Assembly: GCA_033558025.1 (NCBI GenBank)
Contig: JAUCEF010000005.1
Span: 2,976,001 to 3,040,000 of the forward strand
Direction of reading: 5' to 3'
Origin: Phytophthora sp. 'mugwort'
Lineage: Eukaryota > Oomycota > Peronosporomycetes > Peronosporales > Peronosporaceae
DNA: 64,000 nt
The notes under the pieces were generated by a model, which was given only the letters and a program-made list of their open reading frames with translations, had not been told where the DNA came from and ran no database searches. This document shows, piece by piece, positions 1 to 9,811 of this stretch (positions are counted from its first letter, which is position 1; the number at the start of each line of letters is the position of its first letter). The position numbers and the translations under genes are program-made.

Positions 1-1323
1 AGCAATACTAACAGATTATTACGAACTGGCCCATGCTAAGGACATAAATATCCCATTCCGATTGAAACCTGTGGTGGAAGTAGATGGGGTGGTTAAGACG
101 CACAACACATATTACTTTGGTGTTCCATCAAAAAGGAAACCACTAAATATTAAAAACGACCAGCATAAGCAGGTTTCTGGTGCAGCTTGGAAGGGGCTAA
201 TGAAGAATATCAGATGGATGGATACGTTTTTAGCACTGCTTAATGGACTTGAAGACATCGATCGCTATCTAGCTGAAATTGACTACCCTTTACCTAGAAG
301 TAATACTGAGGTTATTAAATTGGTAGAGAATCAGAAGCTTGACAAAGCTCGACGCCACAATCTTGATGAAAATCTCAAAATATTGAATGAAGCCATCGTA
401 AAGTCTGCTCAGGTTATTAGACGTCAAAGTAATAAACCTTATGATCCTGAAAATGAAGATGAGCTGCAAAAGCTCCACGATGAATCTGAAGCAGCATATC
501 AAGTATACGGAGAGGTTCAAAAGCGTTATGAAGAAGCGAAGATGGCAATCAAAGCCAACAAATCAAAATCGGCGAGATCTGCACTAAAGGCAGCGACGTC
601 AGCAATGAGAGCTACAAAGGCTGTCTTTGCAGCCAAGTCTAAAAGATATAGCCAGGCTTTTAGAGATAACCTTGCTCTGCAGGAGCAGATCACCGTCGAT
701 AAATTTGCGGAACATCAAGATGAAAAAGCGGTCAGAGGAGTTATGAATGATATGAAAACTGTTATCAGTGGTGAAGGTCTAGAGGGACGTGGTTTGCGAG
801 GAGCTGGTGTAGCTCCTCTAGAAGGTGTTGTCAGACGTGGTAGAACCTACAATCTTAACGAGATTCAGGGATTAGCAACCCCCAGCGCTTATACGTATCG
901 CCAGCTTGGGAGCAAGTACATCCGTATCCTGACCTTGATGCGAAGACACTCGTAATTGTGCAGCCAAACCGGCGCAAATGCGGACCTAAGTGCCAGATTA
1001 GTGATAGCCTTCAAGCAATGATCCGGACTCTTGTATATAAGAACCATATCGATCAAGCTTCGTATGACAAGCTCAACATCGATGATAAAAAAATGTTCAA
1101 GGAGATCCTAGCGATAACACATCTCCAGTACAATTTTCACGATAAGCTCACGGACCCACTGGAGACGCTCCGTGCTGAGTATGATAAGCTGAAAGGCGAG
1201 CTTGAGCTTGGAAATGATAACCCCAGCATCATCAAGCAACTAAAATCTCTCACGGTGGATATGTACAGCAATCGATTGATTGGAGATAAAGAGTTTAAGG
1301 AAATTGTCACTCGACTACTATAG
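1..1323 (+). pseudogene. Polinton large structural-type gene, 3' part (left-arm copy)
   Basis: The reading frame is open from position 2, so the gene enters from outside the window. It is lysine- and alanine-rich with a helical, coiled-coil-like middle (about 300-700). At about 921-927 a one-base loss moves the frame: the upstream frame stops at 953-955, while the downstream frame carries a sensible continuation that runs to 1321. The C-terminal part has the motif GELELGNDNPSIIKQLK. The same one-base break is in the right-arm copy, so it predates the inverted duplication. Function is not recognised; by length and place among Polinton genes it could be a capsid-related or other virion protein, which is inference only. 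Confidence 0.7.
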
Positions 1324-1386
1324 CGCAGAGCTTAGAGAACTTGTTCTCAGATCTGCGATCCTTCGGACTTCGTTCTAATAAACAAT

Positions 1387-1653
1387 ATGTTCTTCTTCAA
1401 CCCCCGCATTATTTTCAGCTCAGGTGGTAGCTATGGCGACAACGCAGATAATAATGTTGCTGAACTCAAAGCTATCATGAAGAATCTAATTATTCATGAG
1501 CGCCCTCAGAAGACGCAGGCAGCTGTATGGGCAACTGATCTCGACAAAAGTATCAAGAAGGTTGACGTTTCAACCCAAACTGAAGGTGGCCGTGTATGGG
1601 CTTATCAACCTAAACAAAAAAAGAAGCCTTCAACGAAGACGTTTGCTCTCTAA
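1387..1653 (+). CDS. Polinton small protein (left-arm copy)
   Basis: An 88-residue protein starting MFFFNPRIIFSSGG and ending in a lysine-rich tail (KQKKKPSTKTFAL). No recognised domain. It lies 63 bases after the large structural gene on the same strand and overlaps the 3' end of the convergent gene at 1650-1895 by 4 bases, the tight packing typical of Polintons. An exact inverted counterpart is at 18,981-19,247. Confidence 0.6.
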   Translation: MFFFNPRIIFSSGGSYGDNADNNVAELKAIMKNLIIHERPQKTQAAVWATDLDKSIKKVDVSTQTEGGRVWAYQPKQKKKPSTKTFAL

Positions 1654-1895
1654 GCAATGCCACTCCGCACGAATTTACCCTCGATAAATGTTAATTTTTT
1701 ATCGCTGATACTAACTTCAAATATGGCAGACTCCCCGTCATGGTTTTTGGTTGGGATGAATACAGTATCACCAAGAACGATAATTTGGTCAGCTTGCAGC
1801 ACCGTAGCTCCGACGACCTGGCTTGGCTCATCAAGCCTAAGCTCCTTACTTGGCATACAACCCATGGTTGAGGTGGTGAAAGCACCGATTCGCAA
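1650..1895 (-). CDS. Polinton small protein, unknown (left-arm copy)
   Basis: An 81-residue protein starting MRIGAFTTSTMGCMPSKE, with a beta-rich looking C-terminal half (VFIPTKNHDGESAIFEVS). No recognised family. It is convergent with the preceding gene, with a 4-base overlap. The counterpart is at 18,739-18,984. Confidence 0.5.
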   Translation of the reverse strand: MRIGAFTTSTMGCMPSKELRLDEPSQVVGATVLQADQIIVLGDTVFIPTKNHDGESAIFEVSISDKKLTFIEGKFVRSGIA

Positions 1896-1945
1896 ACGTA
1901 GTTTGCTTGATATACCCTAACAGAGTAGGGCCTACGAACTATACC

Positions 1946-2236
1946 CTACCAAAGAAAACTCTTGGAAAACCAGTCCGCTGTATATGGTGGGTAGTCTATT
2001 TTGTGCCGCTTATAGTAGCGCTCACGGCGTTTTGGGTCGTTGTGGTCTAAATGCACGAATGCTTGTAACGGAGTTCTGTCTCTAAAATGAAAATATCTAC
2101 TATCGCCAAAATCCACTCTATACAACCTCTCACCGTCTCTGATCCAAACACGGTATTTCTTGTGCTTTAATGGGCTGATCTGCCACCGTTCGATCTTCAT
2201 AATGTTTATAATCACAGTTTGTGCATATTTATCCAT
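1946..2236 (-). CDS. DUF5754-like Polinton protein (left-arm copy)
   Basis: A 96-residue basic protein. The C-terminal half has the pattern YRVDFGDSRYFHFRD, then HLDHNDPKRRERYYKRH and a final ADWFSKSFLW. This layout (FGD, HxDHND, RRxxYYKRH, WFSxxxLW) resembles a small family found in large DNA viruses and virus-like mobile elements that I recall as DUF5754; the name is from memory and should be treated as tentative. Function unknown. It overlaps the S74-like gene at 2229-2510 by 8 bases in an operon-like fashion. The counterpart is at 18,398-18,688. Confidence 0.55.
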   Translation of the reverse strand: MDKYAQTVIINIMKIERWQISPLKHKKYRVWIRDGERLYRVDFGDSRYFHFRDRTPLQAFVHLDHNDPKRRERYYKRHKIDYPPYTADWFSKSFLW

Positions 2237-2510
2237 CTATTTGCACCTGCTGCTCTTGAATGGCTTTACACAACACACTTACTAAACTAGATAAATCAAT
2301 CCCCATTGGATTAATAGGTTCGCCTGATTCATTCATTTCATCGTCAGGTGATTCAACGCCTGAAACGCACTCGGGGATGATATCAACTATCTCCTGAGCA
2401 ATAAATCCAACGTGCTCGCTATCATCACTACGTAGCGAGAATTTTCTTGGTTGCACCCCAGACTCGAGCACCTCTGTCAGTGACGACTCGTCCGCTGCTC
2501 TCGGCTGCAA
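2229..2510 (-). pseudogene. S74-type intramolecular chaperone domain, N-terminally truncated (left-arm copy)
   Basis: The last ~70 residues read HVGFIAQEIVDIIPECV, a short linker, then an NPMGIDLSSLVSVLCKAIQEQ helix. This is the hallmark of the C-terminal self-cleaving trimerisation chaperone (peptidase S74) of phage tail fibres and endosialidases, also seen in virus-like elements. The preceding fibre or spike part is missing: near 2,450-2,475 the sequence changes to the CT-rich repeat region. A normal protein would have hundreds of upstream residues. The counterpart is at 18,124-18,405. Confidence 0.6.
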
Positions 2511-2764
2511 GCTTCCCTGTCTGTTCGCCGACGCTGCAGACGTCCCTCAAAGCGATGTGGCTCACCGTCGAGTTGCTTCTCATCACCGTCGCGTCCATCA
2601 AGGTCAGGGCGTCAATCCATTTCAAGCTACTTGCTCCATGCATGCCTCGGTGTCATCACTCCATTCTGCTTCCATCATCCACACGATCATCTGCCCGCAG
2701 CGTCATCACCGGCTCAATCATCCTCCTCATTCACTTTGTCGGCGCACTTCCTGCTGCCTGCTAT

Positions 2765-3030
2765 GAGTCCATACCTCGGCGGATATGTGCGTACTTCGGC
2801 GAGTACACTCACGGCTGCTGCGCTCTGTGCCCGTGCTCTCTGCTGCCTGCCCTGAGTCCATACCTCGGCGGATATGTGCAGTACTTCGGCGAGTACACTC
2901 ACGGCTGCTGCACTTCGCACTCGTATGCCCTATGCACATCGATTTCACAGCTTCTGCTTCCACCCTGAACCCGTATCTCGGCGGATACGTGCAGTACTTC
3001 GGCGAGCACAGTCCACGGCTTCTGCTTCAG
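2765..3030. repeat. Three-copy degenerate minisatellite
   Basis: Three head-to-tail units of roughly 90-110 bases share a core of the form CCATACCTCGGCGGATATGT, followed by GTACTTCGGCGAGTACACTC and a CACGGCTGCTGC tail. The third unit is the most diverged. The inverted counterpart is near 17,604-17,870. Confidence 0.8.
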
Positions 3031-3184
3031 CTCTCATCCGCCCTTCATCATCCTCTCATCCTCCTCATCCTCCTCTCATCCATCCCTCACGCAGAAGCAC
3101 ATCGTGCGACAACCGGTTCGCTGCAGCGCCCCTGGCCACCGACGGTGTCTCGCCACGTAGCATCATCATCAGTCGCACAGAATG

Positions 3185-3290
3185 GTTACCGCACTTGCGT
3201 AGGACTGGTTACCCCGCTCAAGGGAGTGTTACCTCACCCGCACGGAGTTTCACCGTACTCGCAGAGGAATGGTTACCTCGCTCAGCATCT
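3185..3290. repeat. Short tandem repeat with GGTTACC core
   Basis: About four degenerate units of 26-32 bases contain variants of GGTTACC(G/C)C or TGTTACCTC, each followed by a CGCA/CGCTC stretch (GGTTACCGCACTTGCG, GGTTACCCCGCTC, GTTACCTCACCCGCAC, GGTTACCTCGCTC). Confidence 0.6.
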
Positions 3291-3978
3291 CTCAGCACTT
3301 CTCTCCCAGCAATCATCCCAGCCATCCGCTTACTTACCAATGCTTACCTCACACCTTTGTCTCTGCTGCTCTGCATCTTCACTGCTTTCCATGTCGGCGG
3401 TATCGCGTTCCACATCACATCCAAATCCACTCGAAAACTCTGTCATCACTTCATCCACGGTCCAACTCGTCCACTGGCGGGCGCCGTTGCTTCACTTCGT
3501 CTTCATCTGCACGCTGCTCTCGTGCTCTTGCATCTTCTTCTGGCTGCCGCCGGGCTTCTGCTGCTTGCCGCTGTCGTGCTGCTGCTGCTTCTCGCTTTCC
3601 CTCGTTCATCTGCTGTCATGCTGCTGTAGGCACTGCTCGCTCGCCGCTATCGTTCTTGCTGAACTTTCGGCTGGCTGTCGTCAGCCTCCTTCGTCAGCCG
3701 TTGTGGGGGTTCTGAGGGCCGCTGATGTCGTAAAGTCGCGTCTTCGCTCCCCGCTGCTATCATGCGTCTGCATCCTCGGCTTCGGTTCCGTGGCGTCTTC
3801 TCCTGGCTGCCGCTGTCGTCTGAGCCCCGCGCTGGCTTCATCTGCTCTCGTCGATCTCGCTCTGCTGCGGTCTTCGTCGTTCGGTCGTGCCTCCTTCTTC
3901 TTGCTGCTGTCCGGCTACCTCTTGAGCTGCCTGTGGCTGTTGTTGCGCTTCATCTGCATGGGCATGCCGTTCTCGTTC

Positions 3979-4829
3979 ACAGAGGTCGACAGCATCGAGG
4001 ACCCACAAAACACCCCAGCCAAACTATATATTTTTGGATTCGCCATAGAAAATGTGAAAAAAGTAAAAAACCTTCCGGTGCCGTACGACACGTAGAACAT
4101 GCAGAAACTGCAAGTCAGTTGCACCCGGTTTAAGAAGCCGCGAGCCTACGATTTACGCAACAGTGCGCAATAATCCGAAGGTGATTTTGTCCAATCAGAT
4201 ACCTTTATTTTCGCTGGGAAGGCTCTAACGAGGACCACGACAATCTCGTCGCTGTCGCCGTCTTTCCACCGCCGATAAGCTCCGCTCCACGCTCCAAGGC
4301 ATGCACTGCATCGACTTCCTTCAGCAGATCTAGCTCAACACAAGCGCTGAGAAGTCCGCGCAGCCCTGTGAGCCCAAGACCACCCTTCTGAGCGTGTCGC
4401 TTTCCTGCATGCAGTCGTCCAGTGCAGGCAACTACGGCTTGGCGCTCACCGTCTCCGACTTGGGGTCTTCGACACTTGCACGTCGAGGCTTCTTGGGCTT
4501 GCGGTTCTTCATTGCATTTGCCTGCGTTTACAACTATCAACTCCGTTTTAGGTTATAAATAACGACGATTTATTTTTAAAACCGATATCTGAAACGATAT
4601 CATATTGGAAAGGGTACAACTAGATCCAGGCGCAATGGTCACGCATGATTCGCCAAAACTAGACATGGGCTAGGTTTATTGCCTTTCCCTCCACTCTGCT
4701 TGGCGAAGACTGTGGTTTTCACCATAAATAGAGCTCGCTGAAATGCACATGCTGGCCAAATCTGACAAAAATTGAGCTAAAATTGACCGAGTTGTGTTTT
4801 TTTGGGTCCTCGATGCTGTCGACCTCTGT
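3979..4829. mobile_element. 850-bp segment with 27-bp perfect terminal inverted repeats
   Basis: The 27 bases at 3979-4005 (beginning ACAGAGGTCGACAGCATCGA) are the exact reverse complement of 4803-4829. The inside differs from the flanks: AT-rich stretches near 4,020-4,080 and 4,550-4,620 replace the CT-rich flanks. A 111-codon frame (4205-4540, minus) inside it looks broken, because sensible short runs occur in different frames. I found no transposase and no clear target-site duplication (flanks CTCGTTC and CAGTTTC). It could be a MITE-like element. Alternatively the termini could be a shared coding motif, since both read TEVDSIEDP outward-in. Confidence 0.5.
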
Positions 4830-6209
4830 CAGTTTCGTCTTCTTCTGCTCGGTGACGTCGGTTAGCTTCATCTTCGGTCGTCGTTCTGCTGCGTCTTCTG
4901 ACTCTGCTGTCGTTCAGCTCCATCTTCTGCTGTCTGCAGCTGTCGTTTTGCTGCGATCACTGGCGCTGGTCGCTGCCATCCCGCTGTTCTTCTTCTAGAT
5001 ATATCTGTCGCGCTGTTTGGTCTTCTGCTGTCTGCTTCCCGTCTTTCTCTGGCTACCGCCGGGGTCTGGTCATTCAGCTGCCTGCTGCCACCGGTCGGCT
5101 GCGTCCTCTTCTCTTGTATCACTGCTTCTCTGTCTGACCTGCTGCGGCTGTCGGAACTTCGCGCTGTCTTCTTCTGCTGTCGTGTCAGTGTGCCTGCTGC
5201 TGTCGCTCCTGTCGTCCCGCTGGGGCCTCTTCAGCATGATGCTGCCGTCGTGATGCGTCTTCTGCTGCTTGTTGCTTGTTGCTGTCGGTTGTTTGCTGGT
5301 ATCGGTTGTTGCGCCCTCATCTTCTGTTCTGCTCCGTAGTCCTTGCTGGGCTGTTTCTCTGCTCTCTGGTCTCTGTTGACGGTTGCACCCGTTCCTCGCG
5401 GTTCACGCCGGTGACGCTCGGTATCATGAGGGCTGGCTTCGAGCTGTTTATCTCGCTGGTGCTAACTGTCATGCAGCTCAGTCCCGGCACTCCTTCTGCT
5501 GCTCTGGGTCGTGTCCGCCAGGCTGGCTTCTCGCTGCTCATCCCTTCGGCTGGCTCACGGATAGCATGCGCTGCTCCACTGCTCGTTCGCTGTTGCTCTC
5601 TCGTCTCGACGGCGCGTCTTCTGCTGTCAGGGCCTTGGTTGTCTGGCTGATCTTCTCCTGGACGTCGGGCTCTTCACTCGCCGCCATCGTCGTTCTTCTT
5701 GGCCTCCTTTCACCTGCCGTTTTCGTAGTGCTGCATCTTCGGCTGTCATCCGTCGATGTCTTCCTCTGTCTGCCGATGTTATACTTCCGCTGGGTGTATG
5801 TGTCGTTCTCTGCGTCCTCGGCTCTCTGGGATCGTCCTTGGCTGCTTGTCGCTGTCGCTGCTCCGCCTCATCAGCCGTCGTTCATCTTGCCCCCTCTTCC
5901 ATGCTCGCTCCTGAGCGGCTCGGGTTCGTGCCGCTGGGCCTAGCTTCACTTAGTAGGCCCCTGTATGACCACCAAGTAAGCAAGCGCACAGTACTTGCTC
6001 GAGTTCGTCAAAGTCGTATAGCTTGCCAAATGCAACACAAACACACATATGGCCGCCGAGGACTCAATCGAAGTCCTCCCGCCGGTGCCACGTGAGTAGC
6101 CCCTATTTGTATTAGTGATGAGTGTGCGATCTATAGTCGTCGTCCTGCTGCTCTGGGCTTCGATGCGAATCTGGAAGTGTCGGCTTCATCCTCACCCACG
6201 CGCGAGCAC

Positions 6210-6905
6210 CCCTTGCACCTCATCCAGCAACTTCAACCCGAAGATCGCGGGCCAAACAGCCGTTCCAGATAGGATCTGGTTGCTCGTTTGGAGTCCGTCG
6301 AGTCAACGCTGCATTGTTCGTGTCTTCTGTGGGTTCGGACCGCTTAAGAGTTTCACTCTTCTTACTGGACGACGTGAACTCTTGGTCGTCCAGCCGGTGC
6401 ATGTACAGCCGTCGCGCCAGCTTGGCCATCTCGCCAGGCGCCAAACCGCCGAAACACAGCTTGTTCACCGTGTGCGACGCGTTCACCAGCGACGAGTCCA
6501 TTGAGTACGCCGGGTGGCCAGGTGCACGTGGAAGTTGCCGGGCTTCACGTACGTGTGGCCGTACAGCCGGCAGCCCTCGCCGAGCGAGCGATCACTTTTC
6601 CCTCGTCGCGCACGTCCTTCTTGTCCTGCTCAAACAGCTCCTTCTTCCGGGCCCCCACAACGTTCACCTCGCCTGCCATGAGCTGTTTGACTTCCACGAA
6701 GGCCTCGACTGCGGTCCATCGCAGTACATTCTACGAGCGAGACATCGCCGTCCTTGAGGATCGTGGGGTACGCGCGGATGAATTGCTTCATACACCTGCG
6801 GGTGCGCCTGACAGTCCACTGACGCGACGCGTACATGCAGCCGCCGCACCCCGTGCATTAACCGCCGCAGTGCGGCGTCCGCTACCTTCAAGTTGTTCAT
6901 CTGAG
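6210..6905 (-). pseudogene. ERV41/ERV46 (ERGIC)-like protein fragment, broken (left-arm copy)
   Basis: On the minus strand three frames in turn carry related pieces. The best stretch reads EGCRLYGHTYVKPGNFHVHL, then YSMDSSLVNASHTVNKLCFGG. This matches the pattern of the lumenal domain of COPII-vesicle cargo receptors of the ERGIC/Erv41-Erv46 family (CxVxG...GNFH...SHxVxxLxFG), including the PDI-fused versions. At least two frameshifts separate the pieces, and neither the N-terminal membrane segment nor the C-terminal anchor is visible. It is a decayed fragment carried by the duplicated block; family assignment is by motif only. The counterpart is at 13,729-14,424. Confidence 0.5.
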
Positions 6906-6933
6906 ATATCCCGCTATTTTCCACGTTTTTAAT

Positions 6934-6984
6934 CGACTTTTTACTTTTTTACAGAGGTTTCCACTTAAATTAAGTAAAAAGTCG
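6934..6984. repeat. 13-bp perfect hairpin with 25-nt loop
   Basis: CGACTTTTTACTT at 6934-6946 is the exact reverse complement of 6972-6984. It sits just beyond the ERV-like fragment. It could be the end of a small element or a transcript terminator; nothing else supports either. Confidence 0.45.
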
Positions 6985-7694
6985 CGTAAAAAAACAACAC
7001 TGGTCAAGGCAGTGCTTCGAATTTGCGAGAAACTTTTCACAAACGCAAAGCGCCGGAAACTTCGATGATGCGACGACCGATCCTGACGTCTGCTGCGCCA
7101 GATCACGATGGAAACTTCAACGCTGAATCGTTGAAAACGCATGGAAATCGACCAGCGTGAAATTTTCAGGATCGACGAGCGCTTCACTAACTTTCCGCTA
7201 TGCGGATGCGATTCTCGAATCACACCAGAGAATCCTCCGTGCGATAGCGCGTCTGATGAGCTTGGGATTTCCCATGGTTGGGATACGACGCCGGAACGCG
7301 GCGGACACGTACAGTACTGGAGGCGAAAAAAAAAAATACACAGACTCGAATTCTGAATTCTGAAGCGATATAACAACAAGGTATTACTGCATGCATCATC
7401 AATCATTACGCACTGAAATTACGATCACAAACAAACCGCTCTACTGCTTCATCGAAAAGCTCTCTTGGCGGATCGTGCTTGTCGTTCGACCCAACCTTTA
7501 CTCCTTAAGCGCGGAGCTTTCGGCCGCCCGGCACTTTTTCATCGGGGTGACAGCGGCAGTCGGCGGGGTGGCAGCGGCAGTCGGCTCAGTTGCAATTGGC
7601 GTGGTCGGGGCAACCGTGGTCGGGCTCGACGTCGTGGAGATCGATCCGTTGGGCTCGGTGCCGTTGGGCTCGCCGGCGTCAGACTCGTACCCTG

Positions 7695-8672
7695 CTACTG
7701 GAGCGTGAGGAGACCGGGGCGGTACGGCTGCTTGTCATACGCTGCGCCTCTGTTGGGATTCTGACCTTGGTACAGCAGCTGCAAGTTGCACGGATCGATC
7801 GTCATCTTCTCGTCAGGGTCGCTGCGGATCAAGTCGCCGTGGCTGATGTCGTTGGTCCACGTTGCACCACTGTTGGCTTTGCCGGCGAACGGCGCGCTCT
7901 CACTCGTCGCCTGCGGCGTCCACGTACCCCCAAGATCCGTGGCCGTAAACGAACGGAAGTAGCGGCCGTTCTTGCCCATGGCCTCGACAATCATGAGGTA
8001 CTGGTCTTGGCCCTTCACTGTGTAGACTTGGACCGCTTCAAAGAGATTCTTTTTCGTGTCGCTCATGACAACGGCCGACTCCGTGCCAAAGTCGCCTGGG
8101 AACTGGCCAATCGGCATGCTCGCGCGGTAGATTTTGCCGTTGTCACCCGCGAAGAAGAGGTACATGTTCTTGCTGTCACCAATGACCGTCTGGTCAATGG
8201 GGCCAGTGTCGGAGCCCGTGATCTTGCCCGAGAAGAGCGGCAGAGGCTCCGACCAGCCATTGACGTTGCTCGGGTCCTTGGACGTGCGGTACGTGAAGGT
8301 GGTGGGGCCCCACTGGTGGGCGAGGACCCAAATGTTCTTGGGACGGAAGAGGAAGAGCGTCGGTGCAACGGCACTGAACGGCGTCGCCGTTTGGCTGGCG
8401 GTGGCCATTTCGTTCCAGTTGGAGAAGAGACCAAACGCCATCGAGCCGTAGCCGTTGCCATTGTGGTTGGAGCCGTACACGAGGTGGCTTCCTTTGTACG
8501 CCGCGCACGTAAAGTCCTTGAGCGAGAGCCAGCCACTCTTGGGCTCGGCGAGCGCCGCGTCGGGCGACGGCTTCCACTGGTACGTCTTTGGGAGCGTGCA
8601 CTGGGCCGCGCCGCCCGTGGACGCGAGGGTGACGAGCGCGGCCGCGGCGGCCAGCGTCCGGAGAACAAACAT
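7695..8672 (-). CDS. GH62 alpha-L-arabinofuranosidase, left-arm copy with premature stop
   Basis: A secreted enzyme predicted to release arabinose side chains from arabinoxylan in plant cell walls. Residues 1-23 are a signal peptide ([18 protein letters not shown]), and the mature domain starts near [17 protein letters not shown]62 landmarks are [38 protein letters not shown], and NLFEAVQVY followed by YLMIVEAMG with the likely acid Glu. Compared with the right-arm copy, a CAG codon is TAG here, ending the protein after 325 residues and removing a Ser/Thr/Pro-rich tail whose codons persist at 7497-7694. The catalytic domain is complete, so the protein may still function. The 5' leader (8,690-8,800) has one copy of a unit that is doubled in the other two loci. 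Confidence 0.9.
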   Translation of the reverse strand: MFVLRTLAAAAALVTLASTGGAAQCTLPKTYQWKPSPDAALAEPKSGWLSLKDFTCAAYKGSHLVYGSNHNGNGYGSMAFGLFSNWNEMATASQTATPFSAVAPTLFLFRPKNIWVLAHQWGPTTFTYRTSKDPSNVNGWSEPLPLFSGKITGSDTGPIDQTVIGDSKNMYLFFAGDNGKIYRASMPIGQFPGDFGTESAVVMSDTKKNLFEAVQVYTVKGQDQYLMIVEAMGKNGRYFRSFTATDLGGTWTPQATSESAPFAGKANSGATWTNDISHGDLIRSDPDEKMTIDPCNLQLLYQGQNPNRGAAYDKQPYRPGLLTLQ

Positions 8673-9176
8673 AGTTGTGAAGAAGAGTGGGGAAATGCGA
8701 GACTGGAGTCAGCGAGAGATCGGTTCGGCGAGCAAGAGAGACAGTGACACGAGGACGGTTGGTCTCCAAAGACAGCTGGAGATCGGTTCATTGTCGCGAG
8801 AGGGAACCAGTCGTGACGCGAGAATGGGACGAGAAGCCATGACGATATGTGCAGTCCGACGTCATTATGTCTCTGGACGCATGCCTCTCACTTTAGAAGG
8901 GATCACCACACGACGCGATGCGGATACCCTCACGCAATGGCGACGTGAGTCTCAGCAAGGTACTGATCTCTATAATTAACTGAACTGAGAGTTTATGTTC
9001 TAAAAAAGGGTTCAGTCTCACTGACGCTGCCTTTGTCGCTGTAAAGGCATGGGGGGGACGCTTTCAACATCGTTTTCACGATCACCAAACTCGCAACTCG
9101 TACGCTTAAGGGACATGACGGATTGAGCGGTTTTAAGACCACCTAAAGATGGAAAAGGAGCTGCTCACGCTCTCAC

Positions 9177-9262
9177 GTGGTCGAGAGGTTGTGTCGTAAA
9201 AATAGCAGCTGGCCCTAAAGAATGTCCTAGGATTATTCTTGTTGATAAATTACGGAAAGTAA
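9177..9262 (+). repeat. Dispersed repeat ending AAATTACGG
   Basis: The stretch GTGGTCGAGAGGTTGTGTCG, then AATAGCAGCTG and, some 40 bases later, GATAAATTACGG recurs in related form at 29,447-29,500, 29,548-29,634 and 31,259-31,334, and inverted at 11,295-11,385. It lies directly against the point where the GH81 fragment is cut off. Confidence 0.7.
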
Positions 9263-9295
9263 AAAACTGACGGTGTAATGTGCTGCGACCCACTA

Positions 9296-9596
9296 CTTCT
9301 GTTGTGGTGTGGATGAGGTTCCCCCACCACTTGTTGGTGGGTATGGGCTTGGTGAGCAGGTCGGACGCGACGTTGATAATGGGGGCGAGCGCGGTTAGTC
9401 CTTTCTTGCGTTCGAACAGCGTCTCGGACGGTGCGTCGGTAGCGAATGGTGCGAGGTATCTGGATTGGATCCCGTTGGTTGCCTTGATGTCATCTTTGGT
9501 ATTCTGCGCCACGTGTTGGTTTGTGTTGATAGCATTACTAGTTGTAGTACAGCTAATACATGTCGTCGCCAAAAGTAGCTGGAGAGACCTCGTCAT
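9296..9596 (-). pseudogene. GH81 endo-1,3-beta-glucanase 5' fragment, minus-strand paralogue
   Basis: Starts at ATG 9596 with a signal-peptide-like MTRSLQLLLATTCISCTTTS, followed by the GH81 N-terminal stretch TDAPSETLFERKKGLTALAP and KPIPTNKWWGNLIHTTTE. Homology stops at the TTTE codons; after that the sequence is the TAGTGGGTCGCAGCAC junction and the dispersed repeat. Only ~100 of the usual 650-700 residues remain. The identical truncation exists at 31,377-31,678, so it predates the block duplication. Confidence 0.85.
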
Positions 9597-9811
9597 GCTT
9601 GTCGGAGCTCTGGGGTCCCAGTCTTGTAAGCTGACGTGTAGTTTGACGCTGGATCCTGGTTTGAAAAAAAGCACGTGTTTAAACAATTTAGTAAAATCGA
9701 ATTGACTGTATTATGACTATTTGATTGACTAGAAGCTTTTTATTCAAAACTTGAGAAAGATTACTAATCTAATCTGATTAGGGTACATGTACACGAGAGC
9801 TTGTCTTTGTT

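Larger units (their letters stand above)
2455..6100. repeat. 3.6 kb strand-asymmetric (CT-rich) repeat region inserted beside the Polinton
   Basis: The plus strand is strongly rich in C and T, with endless variations of CTTCTGCTG, TCGTC and CTGCTG; the minus strand is therefore GA-rich. Long open frames on both strands (up to 436 codons) come from this composition and encode Leu/Ser/Cys-rich or Arg/Ser/Gln-rich text without domains, so I do not call them genes. The region contains minisatellites (2,765-3,030; 3,185-3,290) and an 850-bp segment with 27-bp inverted termini. It could be a decayed low-complexity exon or a non-autonomous element. The counterpart is 14,530-18,180. Confidence 0.7.
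1..9290 (+). repeat. Left arm of giant palindrome (truncated by window start)
   Basis: Every gene-scale feature here reappears in reverse orientation at 11,262-20,633: GH62, the ERV-like fragment, the CT-rich region, and the Polinton small genes and structural gene. Paired coordinates sum to about 20,634 outside the GH62 5' region and about 20,557 inside it; the 77-base step is a tandem duplication found only in the right arm. The arms are nearly identical but not perfect. The arm is still paired at position 1, so it continues off the window. Identity was judged by eye, not by alignment. Confidence 0.95.

Noticed and set aside
3185..3290. CRISPR-like spaced repeats
   Set aside because: Units are degenerate, adjacent without unique spacers of even length, and the DNA is eukaryotic.
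2785..4095. 436-codon plus-strand frame (and smaller overlapping ones) in the CT-rich block
   Set aside because: Low-complexity Leu/Ser/Cys text produced by biased composition, with competing long frames on the other strand and no domain.
6052..6095. Possible first exon MAAEDSIEVLPPVP followed by GTGAGT
   Set aside because: Good donor site but no downstream exon with matching phase or domain could be found.
6897..7406. 169-codon minus-strand frame downstream of GH62
   Set aside because: Conserved only as part of the duplicated block; composition unremarkable, no domain; it spans a hairpin and poly-A/T runs.
7590..8747. 385-codon plus-strand frame opposite GH62 (also at 11,885-13,168 and 29,531-30,748)
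   Set aside because: A shadow of the GC-rich GH62 gene on the other strand; Arg/Val/Ala-rich and without any domain.
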